Program-made: the position numbers and the translations under genes | Assembly: GCA_905201895.1 (NCBI GenBank) | Contig: CAJKPX010000014.1 | Location: forward strand, 1 to 51,391 | DNA from: an uncultured Eubacteriales bacterium | GTDB lineage: Bacteria; Bacillota; Clostridia; Oscillospirales; CAG-272 | DNA length: 51,391 nucleotides | Direction: 5' to 3' | The notes under the pieces: generated by a model | Told to the model about the DNA's origin: nothing | Database searches by the model: none | The model's input: the letters and a program-made list of their open reading frames with translations, nothing else | In this document: positions 32,307 to 42,135 of the stretch, one piece after another | Layout: each line of letters opens with the position of its first letter | Position numbering within the stretch: position 1 is the stretch's first letter

Positions 32307-35300
32307 GCTTCCACCGATCACTACGTGGAATTTGGAGCAATGTGCGAGCTGCTCTACGCCGCCTGCTATGATCTGGGCGATCTCGGCCACGATTGGTACT
32401 TCGGCTACGGCGCGCTGGATATCAACGCGTTGCTGCTTGAGGATCGCGGCTGCGTGACCTTTAACATGATGACCGACGAGCTGGACAACACCGAGCAGGT
32501 CTTTATCCGCAACCACACCCTGCAGTGCATCCCCGAGCCCGAGCGTCTCTACGCCGTGTTCGACGGATGGTACTATGATCCGCAATGCACCGAGGAATAC
32601 GATTGGTACGTTGACGAATTCTCCAGCGACCTCACGCTCTACGCGCATTGGGTCAACGAGGAGGACGGCATCCCCTATACGTACGTGGAGCTGGAGGACG
32701 GCACGATCGAGATCCGCTCCTACACGGGTCACCGTCGCTACATCACGATCCCTACCACCATTGAGGGAAAGACCGTTTCGTCGATCGGTCGCGATGCCTT
32801 TGCGGGTCAGTCACGTCTGCGTCAGGTCAATCTTCCCAAAAACCTCGTTCGTATCTGTCCCGGTGCCTTCCGCGGCTGCTCAAACCTTGTTGGCATCGAA
32901 ATTCCCGACTGCGTCACCGAGATCGGTGAGGGCGCGTTCTCCAATAACGTCCGTCTCGCCTACGTTGGCTTTGGCACGGGCAGTCGGCTCGTCTCAATCG
33001 GTCAAAACGCATTTTTGAATTGCGCACGTCTGCGTGCGATCACGCTCCCCGCGTCGCTGACCTCGGTTGACGGCACGGCGTTCCAAGGTACCGTTTCGAT
33101 GACAGCCTATTCGGTACAAAACGGAAACACCGCCTTCACGGCGGAGGGCGGCGTTCTCCTCACCACCGACAGACAAACGCTGGTGGCATACCCCGCAGGT
33201 GTGACGCAGGCGTACACCCTGCCCGCATCGGTCAGAACGGTCGGCTCCGCGGCATTTGCTTATTCCAAGCTCCAGAGCATCTCGCTCGGATCGGTATCCG
33301 TGATCGGCAACAACGCCTTTGCATATAGCCGACTCACCTCCGTCACGATCCCCGACAGCGTCACGCTCTTGGGATCGGGCGCGTTCTCGTTCTGCGCCTC
33401 GCTCCAAAGCCTCACGCTCGGCGCGGGACTCTCCGAGATTCCCTCCTCGGCATTCTATCTTTGCCAGCAGCTCCAAACGGTTGAAATTCCCGCCTGCGTG
33501 CGCGCCATCGAGGAAAATGCGTTTGCAGGAATCGAATCGCTCACCGACCTGACCTTTGCGTCGGGCAGTTGCCTGCAAACGATCGGCAAAACGGCGTTTT
33601 CGGGCAACTCAATCGAGACGCTGATCCTCCCCTCCACACTCCAAAGCATCGGGGACAGCGCATTTTCGGGCTGCGCCCTCAAGGAAATTCGGATTGATCC
33701 GGACGGTGCGCTCCAATCAATCGGTGAATACGCCTTTTCCCAAAACTACGGTCTGACCGAAATCGCGCTTCCGAGCGCTCTGAATAGCATCGGCGCGTTT
33801 GCCTTCCAAAACACGGGGCTTCGCTCGGTCACCCTCCCCACCGCCCTGCAATCGCTCGGTGAGGGTGCGTTTGCCAACTGCGGAGCTCTGACCGAAATTC
33901 TCATTGCTCCCGAGAGCACGGTCTACGCATCGGTGGACGGCATCCTCTTTGACAGTGCCCGTGCGACCCTGATCGCTTACCCCGCAGGAAATCCGCGCAC
34001 CGAATATACGCTCCCCGTCGGTGTTACCGAGATCGGCGCGCATGCATTCCAGGGTGCAGAAACGCTTTGCAGCATTTCGCTCTCCAATCAAAGCCTCACG
34101 AAGGTGTCGGAATACGCCTTCTACGGCTGCTCTGCTGTCACCGGCTATACGCTTCCCGACACGCTGACCGAGATCGGACGCTATGCGTTCGCGAAAAACA
34201 GCGCGCTCTACACCTTCCATATTCCCGAAAATCTGACTCAGCTCAGCGGCTATGCTTTTTCCGAGTGTTGGAATCTCTCTACGCTCACCTTTGACGAAGA
34301 CAACAAGCTCGCACGCATCGGATACGCAGCCTTTGCCTACTGCGGCATCAGCGATCTCCGCATTCCCGCGAGCGTATCCTCGATCGCACAGGGCGCCTTT
34401 GAGGGCTGCACAAGCCTGCGGTCGGTGACGTTTGCCCAAAGCAGTGAGCTGGAGCGTATTTCGGCGTATATGTTTGACGGCTGCGTCAACCTCTCAAGCA
34501 TTTCCTTTGAGCCGGGCAGCAAGCTGACCTCGCTGCAGGCACACGCGCTTGAGGGTATGCGCAACCTGATCTCGATTGATTTCGGAGACGCCAAGCTGAC
34601 CAATATTGATAACTTCGCCTTCCGTTTCTGCGAGAGCCTCTCGGCGTTCGGAATTCCCGACGGCGTCACCTACATCGGACGCTACGCCTTCTACGGCTGC
34701 CGCTCGCTCCAAACCGTTGCGATCCCCGCGAGCGTGGAGTATATCGGTCGTTTTGCCTTCCTCGGCACCGAAAACGTCAACCTCTACTTTGCGGCAAACA
34801 CCCTGCCCACAGCGCTGCAATCCGATTGGGATCACGGCATCGCGGGCTACTACCTCGGCGTTTCCGAAATCGACACGAGCGGAGACTTCACCTACGCAAT
34901 GCTCTCCGACGGCAGCGTGGCTCTGATCGAATATAGCGGAACCGAAAAAACACTCGATCTGAACACCCTCAACCTCGGCGGTCCGATCATCACGATCGGC
35001 GGCAAGGCGTTCTATTACAGCGAGCTGGAGCAGATCACGCTCCCCGACACCCTGCTCACGATTCAATCCTTCGCATTCTACCACGCAAATCTCAAATCGC
35101 TCACGCTCCCCGCATCGCTCACCTTTATCGGGCGCGATGCATTTGCCTACACCCCCATCGAGACACTCACGATTCCCGAGAACGCGGCGCTCTCGGTCAT
35201 TGAGCAATCGGCGTTTGAGAGCACCGAGAGCCTGCGGTCGGTCACTCTGCCCGCCTCGCTGACCACGCTCGGACGCTCCGCATTCCAGGGCAGCGGCATT

Positions 35301-38300
35301 ACCGAGCTGAATTTTGCAAGCGGAATTCAGCTCACCGAGATTCCCGAGGGAGCGTTTGCCTACACGGCGATCACCTCGCTCACAATCCCCGACTCGGTTA
35401 GTCTCCTCAATCACAACGCCTTCCGCGAGACGGCAGCTCTGGCAAGCGTGACCTTTGGCTCTGCCGAGGATCTGATGATTATGAGCAACGTTTTCTACCG
35501 TTCGGGTCTCCGCTCTCTCACCGTTCCCGCAAACGTCTCCTATATCGGAGAATATGCCTTTGTAGCACTCCCGAACCTCACACAATTTCAGGTGGAGGCA
35601 GATAATCCCCACTACACCGCGATCGACGGTCTGCTCTGCTCCAAGGACGGCAGAAAGCTGATCGCCGCCCCCGCCGGACGCACGGGAGCAATTGCAATTC
35701 CCGCGGGCATCGAGGTCATCGGCTTCGGCGCGTTTGAGGGCTCCGCGCTCACGGAGGTCACCTTCGCCGAAAATTCAAACATCCTCTCGCTCGGCTACCG
35801 CGCCTTCTACGGCTGCAAGGGGCTCACCTCCATCGAAATCCCCGGCAGCGTGGTTGCAATCGACTACTATGCCTTTGCAGAATGCAGCGCACTCCAAACG
35901 GTGACCTACGCCGATGGCAGCAGTCTGACGGGTATCTACGAGGGCGCCTTCCTCGGATGCGTCAAGCTCTCGGATATCACGGTTCCCGACGGCGTGATCG
36001 AAATCTCGGACTTCGCCTTCTACGGCTGTGCCTCTCTCACGCGCGTCCCGATCTCCCAAAGCTCGCAGCTCCGAGGCATTTACAGCTATGCCATGGCATA
36101 CACGGGTTTGTGCGAGGAGCTGATCACCCCCGAGGGCTTGATCGACATCGGCGACTACGCCTTCAGCGGCACCAAGATCACCTCCTTCACCATTCCCAAC
36201 ACCAACGCCCAACAGCTCCTGCTCGGCATCGGTGTTCTGCGCGACTGTAATTCGGTCACGTCGGTCAATATCCCCTTCCTCGGTGCCTCCTTCGAGGATA
36301 ACGAGATCACCTGGTTCTCCTATCTTTTCGGAGCGGGCAGCTACGAGGCAAGCAGCGTATATATCCCTGCGTCGCTCGACAGCGTAACGATCTCGGAGGG
36401 CTTGACCCATATCGGCAGCTATGCCTTCTACAATCTCGATCTGGATGCGGTTCGCGAGATCAATCTGCCGCACAGCATCGTATCGCTCGGAAACTATGCC
36501 TTCTACTATTGCCATGCAACCTACGAGCTGACCAACACGATCTCGCTGGATTCCGACACGATTGACGTCTTCCATCAGTATTTCGGATACGGTATGAAGG
36601 GTACGCTCCGTCTGGCAGAGGGACTCGAGCGCATCGAGATCGCCATCGACGGCATCAGCGGTCTCTACCTCCCGGCATCGCTCAACTACGTGGAGGCACA
36701 AACGATGACCATGAACCAACGTATGGAATTCATTGAGGTCTCGTCCGAAAATCCGTATTTCACCTCGCTCAATGGTGTGCTTTATAACAAGGCGTGCGAC
36801 GCGATCGCGGTTGTTCCCGGCGGCATCAAGGGCTGTGTCACCCTCCCCTCCACCCTCACCACCGTGAGAGCGGAAGCATTCAGCAACTGTAACAAGCTCA
36901 CGGAGCTGATCATTCCCGAGGGTGTGGTCACGATCGAGTCGCGTGCCTTTGCGGGAGCTACCAACCTGACCAAGCTCACCCTGCCCTCCACTCTCCAAAC
37001 GATCGAGGAAGACGCCTTCACCGCCTGCCTCTCGCTCTTCGTCATCCAAAATAACAGCTCGCTCTTGCTCAACTTCAATTCGGAGGAGCACGGCGAGGTG
37101 GCATATTTTGCAAGAACCATTCTCAATGCCGACGGCTCGATCCAATTCGTTCACGGCGGCGACGGAAACGAATACTACCAAACCGAGGACGGCTTCCACT
37201 TTGTCAAGCTGCTCGGCGGCGAATACACGCTGATTGCATATCTCGGAGACGAGGAGCATATCCGCCTGCCCGAGAAGGTGCGCGGTCAATCCTACCGCAT
37301 CGAACGCATGACCGGCGGCAAGCACATCACGGTCCCCGGAACACTCGGTGATCTTTCGATCGCCTTCACCGATAACCATACGCTCGAGAGCATTGTGCTC
37401 GAGGAGGGCATCACCGAGCTTGGCGACAGCGCCTTCTCCTGCTGCTACGCCCTTCGGTCGGTCACCCTTCCCGAGGGACTCGAAAGAATCGGTTCAAATG
37501 CCTTTTCTATGTGTGGTCCCATCACCGAGCTGAAGCTGCCATCCACGCTCAAGAGCATTGGAAATGGAGCGTTTGACTCCGTTGGACTAGTCTCTCTTGA
37601 GCTTCCAGAGGGCGTGGAGGAGATCGGTGCGGGCGTTTTCCGCTACTGCACACGATTGGAGTCGATCACCTTCCCTGCAAGCCTGACTACCATCGGGGAG
37701 AGTTCCTTTGAATTCTGCGAATCACTCGACCGTCTTGAGATCGCCGAGGGCAACCGCCATTTTGTGGAAGAAGGCGGCATCATTTATAACAACACGCAAA
37801 CCGAGATGGTCTACGTGCTTCCCTCGGTCAGCGGCAGAGTCGATCTCCCCGACACACTGCTCACCATTCCCGACACTGCGTTTTCGGGCATGAGTTCGGT
37901 CACCGCGGTTGAAATTCCCGACGGTCTGCGCTCGATCGGCTACTGCGCCTTTGAGGGCACCTCGCTCACCGAGATCTATCTGCCCGCCTCGCTCGAAACG
38001 CTGGGCAGCGACTCGCTCTGCATCGACACGCTCAACACCATCCGCTACGGCGGCACACTGTCTCAGTGGCTCAATCTGAACCGCGGATACACCAACAGCA
38101 CAAAAACCGTCGACCTCTATCTTGGTGATACCCGACTTGTGGACGTGGTGATTCCCGAGGGCATGACCGAAATCCCCTCCGATGCCTTCGCGCTGCTCAC
38201 CATTGAAAGCGTCACCCTTCCGTCTACGCTTGAGCGGATCGGAGACCGTGCCTTCACGCGCTGTGCCACGCTGGAGGAGCTTCATCTTCCCGCCGCGCTC

Positions 38301-40481
38301 TCCGAAATCGCGGACTACGCGTTTGACGAATGCAGCGCACTGCGCAAGATCACGGTGGACCCCGCAAACCAACATTTCAGCGTCTGCGACGGTATTCTGT
38401 ATAACAAGTCCCAAACCGAAATCCGTCTTGTTCCGAAGGGTCTGTCGGGTGAGATTGAGATTCCGGAGGGCGTGACCCATATTCCCGATCACGCATTTGG
38501 TATGAATTATCTCGCATCGGTTACGCTTCCCTCCTCGCTCGTTTCAATGGGTGAGCACGCATTTGCAAACCTGGAGCTCGGCATCGTTTACAACAACAGC
38601 GATCTGCCTCTGCGCGCTCCCGGCAGCTCGGTCGTTGGAACCTACGCCAATGCAAGATGCTTCGTGGACAAAAACGGAAATCGCACCAGCATCCACGGTG
38701 CAGAGGATTATGCGATCTACGTCACCGACGATGATTTTCTCTACGTCAGACAAAACGGAAAATACTATCTGAAGTCGTATCTGGGAGACGCGGACACGGT
38801 CACGCTGCCGCTCACCCTTGACGGTCACACCTACGAGCCCGATTCGGTTCAGGGCATCAAGCATCTCATTATTCCAAGCGGATTTTCCGAGATCAGAAGC
38901 CACGCGTTCTCCTTCTCCGCCACGCTCCAAAGCGTCTCGATCCCCAACGGGGTCACCGCGATCGGCACGGCGGCGTTTACCTATTGCCCCAACCTGCGCA
39001 CGATCAATATCCCCGATTCGGTAACCACGCTTGGAGGAAACGTGATCTCCGGCAGCCGATACTTCCACAACGCCGAAAATTGGAATGACGAAGGCCTGCT
39101 GCTCGTCGGCAACCATCTGATCGCGGTTTCGCCCGATTGTGAGTACGTCACCGTCCCCGAGAGCATCCGCTCTGTTTCGGAAACCGCCTTTGAAGGCTGC
39201 TACAAGCTTCGCCGGTTGACCATGCGCGGAGATTACAGCGGCTGGCAGCTGCTCGCACCGCTCTCCAACCTCGAAACGCTCGTGCTTTCCAACCGTCTCG
39301 TACAGCCTCTCGGGGAATACTTCTATTCGATCCCGCTCACGCTCAAAAACATTGTTCTGCTTGATTCGGCTCAAATGACCGCCGATTCGGCACAATGGCT
39401 CATGGCGGGTGTAGAAGGTGTGCATATTTACGTCCAAGGCGAGGAAAAGGACCTCAAATGGGACGAAAACTTCCCCGGTTGGAGCAACGGAAACACCGTG
39501 CTCTACGGCTCGCGCTGGGTATTCGTCAGCTTCTACGTTGAGGACGGACGGCTGGTGAGCAGTGCGCCCTTTTCCTCGGCACAGGTCATTCGTCAGCCTT
39601 GGGTGGATTCCTACACCGATGAGATTTACCGCTACATTTTCGCGGGATTTGACATCAACGGTGACGGTATCGCGGATCCCCTGCCCGCAACCTCCACCAC
39701 CTGGATCACCGCCAACGCGGTCTACGTGCGTGAATTCCGTTGCGTGCGCGAGGGACATCTCTACCGTCCCGATCAGTCGATCGACGATCACAACCATACC
39801 CTCGTTTGCGCCTGCGGTGCAACCTCACAGGGGGCACACAAATGGATGGCACCCCAGATCATCACGCAGGCTACCCACACGCAGGAGGGCGTCTGTGAGA
39901 TCACTTGCGCCGGATGCCACCACAAAAAAACCGAAACGATCGAAAAGACCCCCGAGCATACCTTCGATCAGTTTGTGGTGAGCGATGACACCCTGGCAGA
40001 GCACGCAACCTGCACCCACCCCAACGCCTACTACGTCAGCTGCGTTTGCGGTGCACATGACACCGCGGTATTCCATGACGGCGAGCTTTCCGACGTCCAT
40101 TCCACGGAGGGTGCGATCTTTAGCAGTGCCGGTGAAGCCGAGCATTTCTTCACCTGTAAGGACTGCTACAACACCGTCTTCCTCCCTCACGAGTGGAGCG
40201 AATGGACTGTGAACCCCAACAATGACCGGGAAATGATCCGCACCTGCACCGTGTGCGGGGGCTCCGAGACTGCGATCGACGATACACCGCCCAACAACCC
40301 GAACAATCCGAACAATCCCAATAATCCCGAAAATCCCAACAAGCCCAACGAGGGTGGTGGGGACTCGGGCGGAAACGGCTCCTCGGGCGGCGGATGCATG
40401 GGCTCGATCACGGCACCTGCTGTGTGTCTCATTTTCCTCGCTCCATTCCTTACCCGTAAAAAGAAACGGGATAGAAAATAA
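32307..40481 (+). CDS. Continuation of the subtilase: end of protease domain, BspA-type leucine-rich repeats, C-terminal anchor
   Basis: Same frame as the upstream part, about 2,720 codons; a GTG at 32325 has no ribosome site, so independent translation is unlikely. It starts with the missing protease end (YGALDINALLLED), then a Listeria-Bacteroides-type repeat (GWYYDPQCTEEYDW, LTLYAHW). Dozens of LRR_5/BspA repeats follow, of the form IPxSVTxIGxxAFxxCxxL, interspersed with spacer modules (LYNKxxTEIxxVPxG). Near 39.7-40.26 kb are several CxC/CxxC modules (CACGATSQGAHKW, CVCGAHD, CKDC, CTVCGG). The end is an NPN-repeat linker, GGGCMGSI, a hydrophobic helix and KKKRDRK, a non-LPXTG surface-sorting tail. 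It probably binds host or plant polymers at the cell surface. Confidence 0.85.
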   Translation, partial: ASTDHYVEFGAMCELLYAACYDLGDLGHDWYFGYGALDINALLLEDRGCVTFNMMTDELDNTEQVFIRNHTLQCIPEPERLYAVFDGWYYDPQCTEEYDWYVDEFSSDLTLYAHWVNEEDGIPYTYVELEDGTIEIRSYTGHRRYITIPTTIEGKTVSSIGRDAFAGQSRLRQVNLPKNLVRICPGAFRGCSNLVGIEIPDCVTEIGEGAFSNNVRLAYVGFGTGSRLVSIGQNAFLNCARLRAITLPASLTSVDGTAFQGTVSMTAYSVQNGNTAFTAEGGVLLTTDRQTLVAYPAGVTQAYTLPASVRTVGSAAFAYSKLQSISLGSVSVIGNNAFAYSRLTSVTIPDSVTLLGSGAFSFCASLQSLTLGAGLSEIPSSAFYLCQQLQTVEIPACVRAIEENAFAGIESLTDLTFASGSCLQTIGKTAFSGNSIETLILPSTLQSIGDSAFSGCALKEIRIDPDGALQSIGEYAFSQNYGLTEIALPSALNSIGAFAFQNTGLRSVTLPTALQSLGEGAFANCGALTEILIAPESTVYASVDGILFDSARATLIAYPAGNPRTEYTLPVGVTEIGAHAFQGAETLCSISLSNQSLTKVSEYAFYGCSAVTGYTLPDTLTEIGRYAFAKNSALYTFHIPENLTQLSGYAFSECWNLSTLTFDEDNKLARIGYAAFAYCGISDLRIPASVSSIAQGAFEGCTSLRSVTFAQSSELERISAYMFDGCVNLSSISFEPGSKLTSLQAHALEGMRNLISIDFGDAKLTNIDNFAFRFCESLSAFGIPDGVTYIGRYAFYGCRSLQTVAIPASVEYIGRFAFLGTENVNLYFAANTLPTALQSDWDHGIAGYYLGVSEIDTSGDFTYAMLSDGSVALIEYSGTEKTLDLNTLNLGGPIITIGGKAFYYSELEQITLPDTLLTIQSFAFYHANLKSLTLPASLTFIGRDAFAYTPIETLTIPENAALSVIEQSAFESTESLRSVTLPASLTTLGRSAFQGSGITELNFASGIQLTEIPEGAFAYTAITSLTIPDSVSLLNHNAFRETAALASVTFGSAEDLMIMSNVFYRSGLRSLTVPANVSYIGEYAFVALPNLTQFQVEADNPHYTAIDGLLCSKDGRKLIAAPAGRTGAIAIPAGIEVIGFGAFEGSALTEVTFAENSNILSLGYRAFYGCKGLTSIEIPGSVVAIDYYAFAECSALQTVTYADGSSLTGIYEGAFLGCVKLSDITVPDGVIEISDFAFYGCASLTRVPISQSSQLRGIYSYAMAYTGLCEELITPEGLIDIGDYAFSGTKITSFTIPNTNAQQLLLGIGVLRDCNSVTSVNIPFLGASFEDNEITWFSYLFGAGSYEASSVYIPASLDSVTISEGLTHIGSYAFYNLDLDAVREINLPHSIVSLGNYAFYYCHATYELTNTISLDSDTIDVFHQYFGYGMKGTLRLAEGLERIEIAIDGISGLYLPASLNYVEAQTMTMNQRMEFIEVSSENPYFTSLNGVLYNKACDAIAVVPGGIKGCVTLPSTLTTVRAEAFSNCNKLTELIIPEGVVTIESRAFAGATNLTKLTLPSTLQTIEEDAFTACLSLFVIQNNSSLLLNFNSEEHGEVAYFARTILNADGSIQFVHGGDGNEYYQTEDGFHFVKLLGGEYTLIAYLGDEEHIRLPEKVRGQSYRIERMTGGKHITVPGTLGDLSIAFTDNHTLESIVLEEGITELGDSAFSCCYALRSVTLPEGLERIGSNAFSMCGPITELKLPSTLKSIGNGAFDSVGLVSLELPEGVEEIGAGVFRYCTRLESITFPASLTTIGESSFEFCESLDRLEIAEGNRHFVEEGGIIYNNTQTEMVYVLPSVSGRVDLPDTLLTIPDTAFSGMSSVTAVEIPDGLRSIGYCAFEGTSLTEIYLPASLETLGSDSLCIDTLNTIRYGGTLSQWLNLNRGYTNSTKTVDLYLGDTRLVDVVIPEGMTEIPSDAFALLTIESVTLPSTLERIGDRAFTRCATLEELHLPAALSEIADYAFDECSALRKITVDPANQHFSVCDGILYNKSQTEIRLVPKGLSGEIEIPEGVTHIPDHAFGMNYLASVTLPSSLVSMGEHAFANLELGIVYNNSDLPLRAPGSSVVGTYANARCFVDKNGNRTSIHGAEDYAIYVTDDDFLYVRQNGKYYLKSYLGDADTVTLPLTLDGHTYEPDSVQGIKHLIIPSGFSEIRSHAFSFSATLQSVSIPNGVTAIGTAAFTYCPNLRTINIPDSVTTLGGNVISGSRYFHNAENWNDEGLLLVGNHLIAVSPDCEYVTVPESIRSVSETAFEGCYKLRRLTMRGDYSGWQLLAPLSNLETLVLSNRLVQPLGEYFYSIPLTLKNIVLLDSAQMTADSAQWLMAGVEGVHIYVQGEEKDLKWDENFPGWSNGNTVLYGSRWVFVSFYVEDGRLVSSAPFSSAQVIRQPWVDSYTDEIYRYIFAGFDINGDGIADPLPATSTTWITANAVYVREFRCVREGHLYRPDQSIDDHNHTLVCACGATSQGAHKWMAPQIITQATHTQEGVCEITCAGCHHKKTETIEKTPEHTFDQFVVSDDTLAEHATCTHPNAYYVSCVCGAHDTAVFHDGELSDVHSTEGAIFSSAGEAEHFFTCKDCYNTVFLPHEWSEWTVNPNNDREMIRTCTVCGGSETAIDDTPPNNPNNPNNPNNPENPNKPNEGGGDSGGNGSSGGGCMGSITAPAVCLIFLAPFLTRKKKRDRK

Positions 40482-40492
40482 ATGATGTATAC

Positions 40493-40690
40493 CTGCAGGG
40501 GGAGCTTCTCGTTGAGAAATTGCAACATTCCGTTGCTACCGACTGGAGGCACAAGTGCTTGATATCGCCACGCATACGGCAGTGCCTGTGCCCGGAGTCA
40601 AAAGACATCCCCTTGACACCTTGATCCACCTTCGGGAAAGCTCTTGAAGGGGTGCAGGGGGAACTTCTCTCGAGAAGTTCCCCCTGCAAA
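40493..40690. repeat. Dispersed hairpin repeat, copy B, preceded by a partial copy
   Basis: 40610-40690 matches copy A (1-104): CCTTGACACCTTGATCCACC, then a 36-bp near-perfect palindrome at 40653-40688 (TGCAGGGGGAACTTCTC arms). A half copy at 40493-40520 (CTGCAGGGGGAGCTTCTCG) ends abruptly. The gap 40482-40767 holds this and the terminator at 40711-40751. Confidence 0.7.
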
Positions 40691-40710
40691 AACACATCAT
40701 AATCCTACAA

Positions 40711-40751
40711 AAAAAGCGTGGGGAAGGCATCCCGAAGGAGGTCTTCCCCAC
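40711..40751 (-). terminator. Terminator of the DUF378 gene
   Basis: Stem GTGGGGAAG/CTTCCCCAC (40718-40751); the minus strand continues GCTTTTTTT. Confidence 0.8.
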
Positions 40752-40767
40752 AAAAACGTCCTATCTC

Positions 40768-40983
40768 TTACTCCTCGATCCTGTCAAACGCATCACGTGC
40801 GCGAAAGATCAGCGAAATACACCAAACACCGGCGAGTGCCACCACCGTATAGATGATACGGCTGAGCAAAGAGGATTGTCCGCCGCAGATCCATGCAACA
40901 ATGTCAAATTGGAACAAGCCGATGCTGCCCCAGTTGAGTGCGCCGACAATTGTGAGAATCAGCGCAATTCGATCCATAATCAT
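40768..40983 (-). CDS. DUF378 family small membrane protein (YuzA-like)
   Basis: A 71-aa protein; ATG at 40983 follows AAAGGAG and the earlier in-frame ATG is unsupported. Two hydrophobic helices (RIALILTIVGALNWGSIGLF and LLSRIIYTVVALAGVWCISLI) around the DUF378 motif LNWGSIGLFQFDIV identify the family, which has no known function. It has a full-match SigG-type promoter upstream (41057-41086), which suggests forespore expression. It stands alone. Confidence 0.9.
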   Translation of the reverse strand: MIMDRIALILTIVGALNWGSIGLFQFDIVAWICGGQSSLLSRIIYTVVALAGVWCISLIFRARDAFDRIEE

Positions 40984-41056
40984 GCTCAAAACTCCTTTCC
41001 GAGCCGATCGCGCATGCACGGTCGGTCATATCTCGGAGCATTTCTCCGGTCGTGTT

Positions 41057-41086
41057 TAGTATGCATCGGATCGGTTTTGTTATGCA
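41057..41086 (-). promoter_or_regulatory. SigG-consensus promoter of the DUF378 gene
   Basis: On the minus strand TGCATA (41081-41086), 17 bp, CATACTA (41057-41063), a full match to the B. subtilis SigG consensus TGMATA-CATACTA. Confidence 0.6.
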
Positions 41087-41113
41087 GTTCTTTTTTTCCA
41101 AATTTTGCAGACA

Positions 41114-41156
41114 AACAAAAAAGACCGCCTCGGGGGATGCAAGCCCGAAGCAGTCC
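41114..41156 (-). terminator. Terminator of ymdB
   Basis: Stem GACTGCTTCGGG/CCCGAGGCGGTC with one wobble pair, then TTTTTTG on the minus strand. Confidence 0.8.
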
Positions 41157-41172
41157 TTTGGGATCAGATCAA

Positions 41173-41937
41173 TCAAAACGTGATGCGACGCACGCTGCGC
41201 ACGCGATCGCCGTCCAGCTCAAAGATCGCGCCGTTGCCGCAAATCTCACCGCGCGCCACCTCAAAGCGAACCGGCATCATGCTGCGGAAACGCTCGATCA
41301 CGCAGTCTCGGTCGGTTCCGAGCACGCCTCCGGTGGGACCGCACATGCCGAGATCGGTGATATAGCCCGAGCCGCGCGGCAGAATACGCTCGTCGGCGGT
41401 GGGCACGTGGGTGTGCGTGCCGAACATCACCTGCACGCGTCCGTCGAAATAATGCGCCAGAGCAAGCTTTTCGCTGGTCGCCTCGGCGTGGATATCGAGC
41501 AGGGCGACATCATAGCCCCCGCGCTCGCGCTCCAAAATGCGGTCAACCGTGTCAAAGGGGGAGGCAAGCGGATCGAGAAAGACGCGTCCGCACACGTTGA
41601 TGCAAAGCAGTCGCCAGCCGTCCACGTTACAAACCGTATAGCCGCACCCGGGTGCTGTGGGCGGATAGTTTGCGGGGCGGATCACGCGCGTGCTGCCCTC
41701 GAGGTAGGCGTAAATATCGCGCATGCCGTAGGTATGATTGCCGAGCGTGATCACGTCGATCCCCGTGTCAAGCAGGGCGTCGGCGTCGCGTGCGGAAATT
41801 CCCTTGATGTCGGTGACGTTCTCACCGTTGGCGATTACAAAATCAATGCGTTCGCGTGCTCGGAGCGACCAGAGCCGATCACGCAAAAAATCAACCGTCC
41901 GTGTACCAACCACGTCGCCAAGAGCCAGAATTCGCAT
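41173..41937 (-). CDS. ymdB: YmdB-family metallophosphoesterase
   Basis: A 254-aa protein, the usual length for the TIGR00282 family. Metal and catalytic motifs in order: LALGDVVG, VIANGENVT, TLGNHTYG, LLDIHAEATSEK and FGTHTHVPTADERI. The family normally has GNHxW, so TYG is a small variation. B. subtilis YmdB hydrolyses 2',3'-cyclic nucleotides and affects biofilm versus motility choice. Start at 41937 follows GAGG. It is monocistronic with its own terminator. Confidence 0.93.
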   Translation of the reverse strand: MRILALGDVVGTRTVDFLRDRLWSLRARERIDFVIANGENVTDIKGISARDADALLDTGIDVITLGNHTYGMRDIYAYLEGSTRVIRPANYPPTAPGCGYTVCNVDGWRLLCINVCGRVFLDPLASPFDTVDRILERERGGYDVALLDIHAEATSEKLALAHYFDGRVQVMFGTHTHVPTADERILPRGSGYITDLGMCGPTGGVLGTDRDCVIERFRSMMPVRFEVARGEICGNGAIFELDGDRVRSVRRITF

Positions 41938-42078
41938 AAAAAATCCTCAATTTCTAATTGGATTGAACAAAGCCCGATCGTGCTTTTGTTGTTACATCAT
42001 ACCATATTTCGTCGGTTTTGTCAAGCAAAAGCGGAAAACACTCCCTTCCAAATTGCATCGTCCCAACAAAACTCCGCC

Positions 42079-42107
42079 TTGACAGGTGGCGCTTTCTGTG
42101 TTATAAT
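42079..42107 (+). promoter_or_regulatory. Consensus SigA promoter of a small lipoprotein gene
   Basis: TTGACA (42079-42084), 17 bp, TATAAT (42102-42107). Confidence 0.85.
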
Positions 42108-42135
42108 ATCAAAAAAAGAAGAAAAGGATACGCCG

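Noticed and set aside
32700..39200. Regular repeats that could suggest a CRISPR array or tandem DNA repeat
   Set aside because: The periodicity is at protein level (leucine-rich repeats of the BspA type); DNA units vary and no constant repeat with spacers is present.
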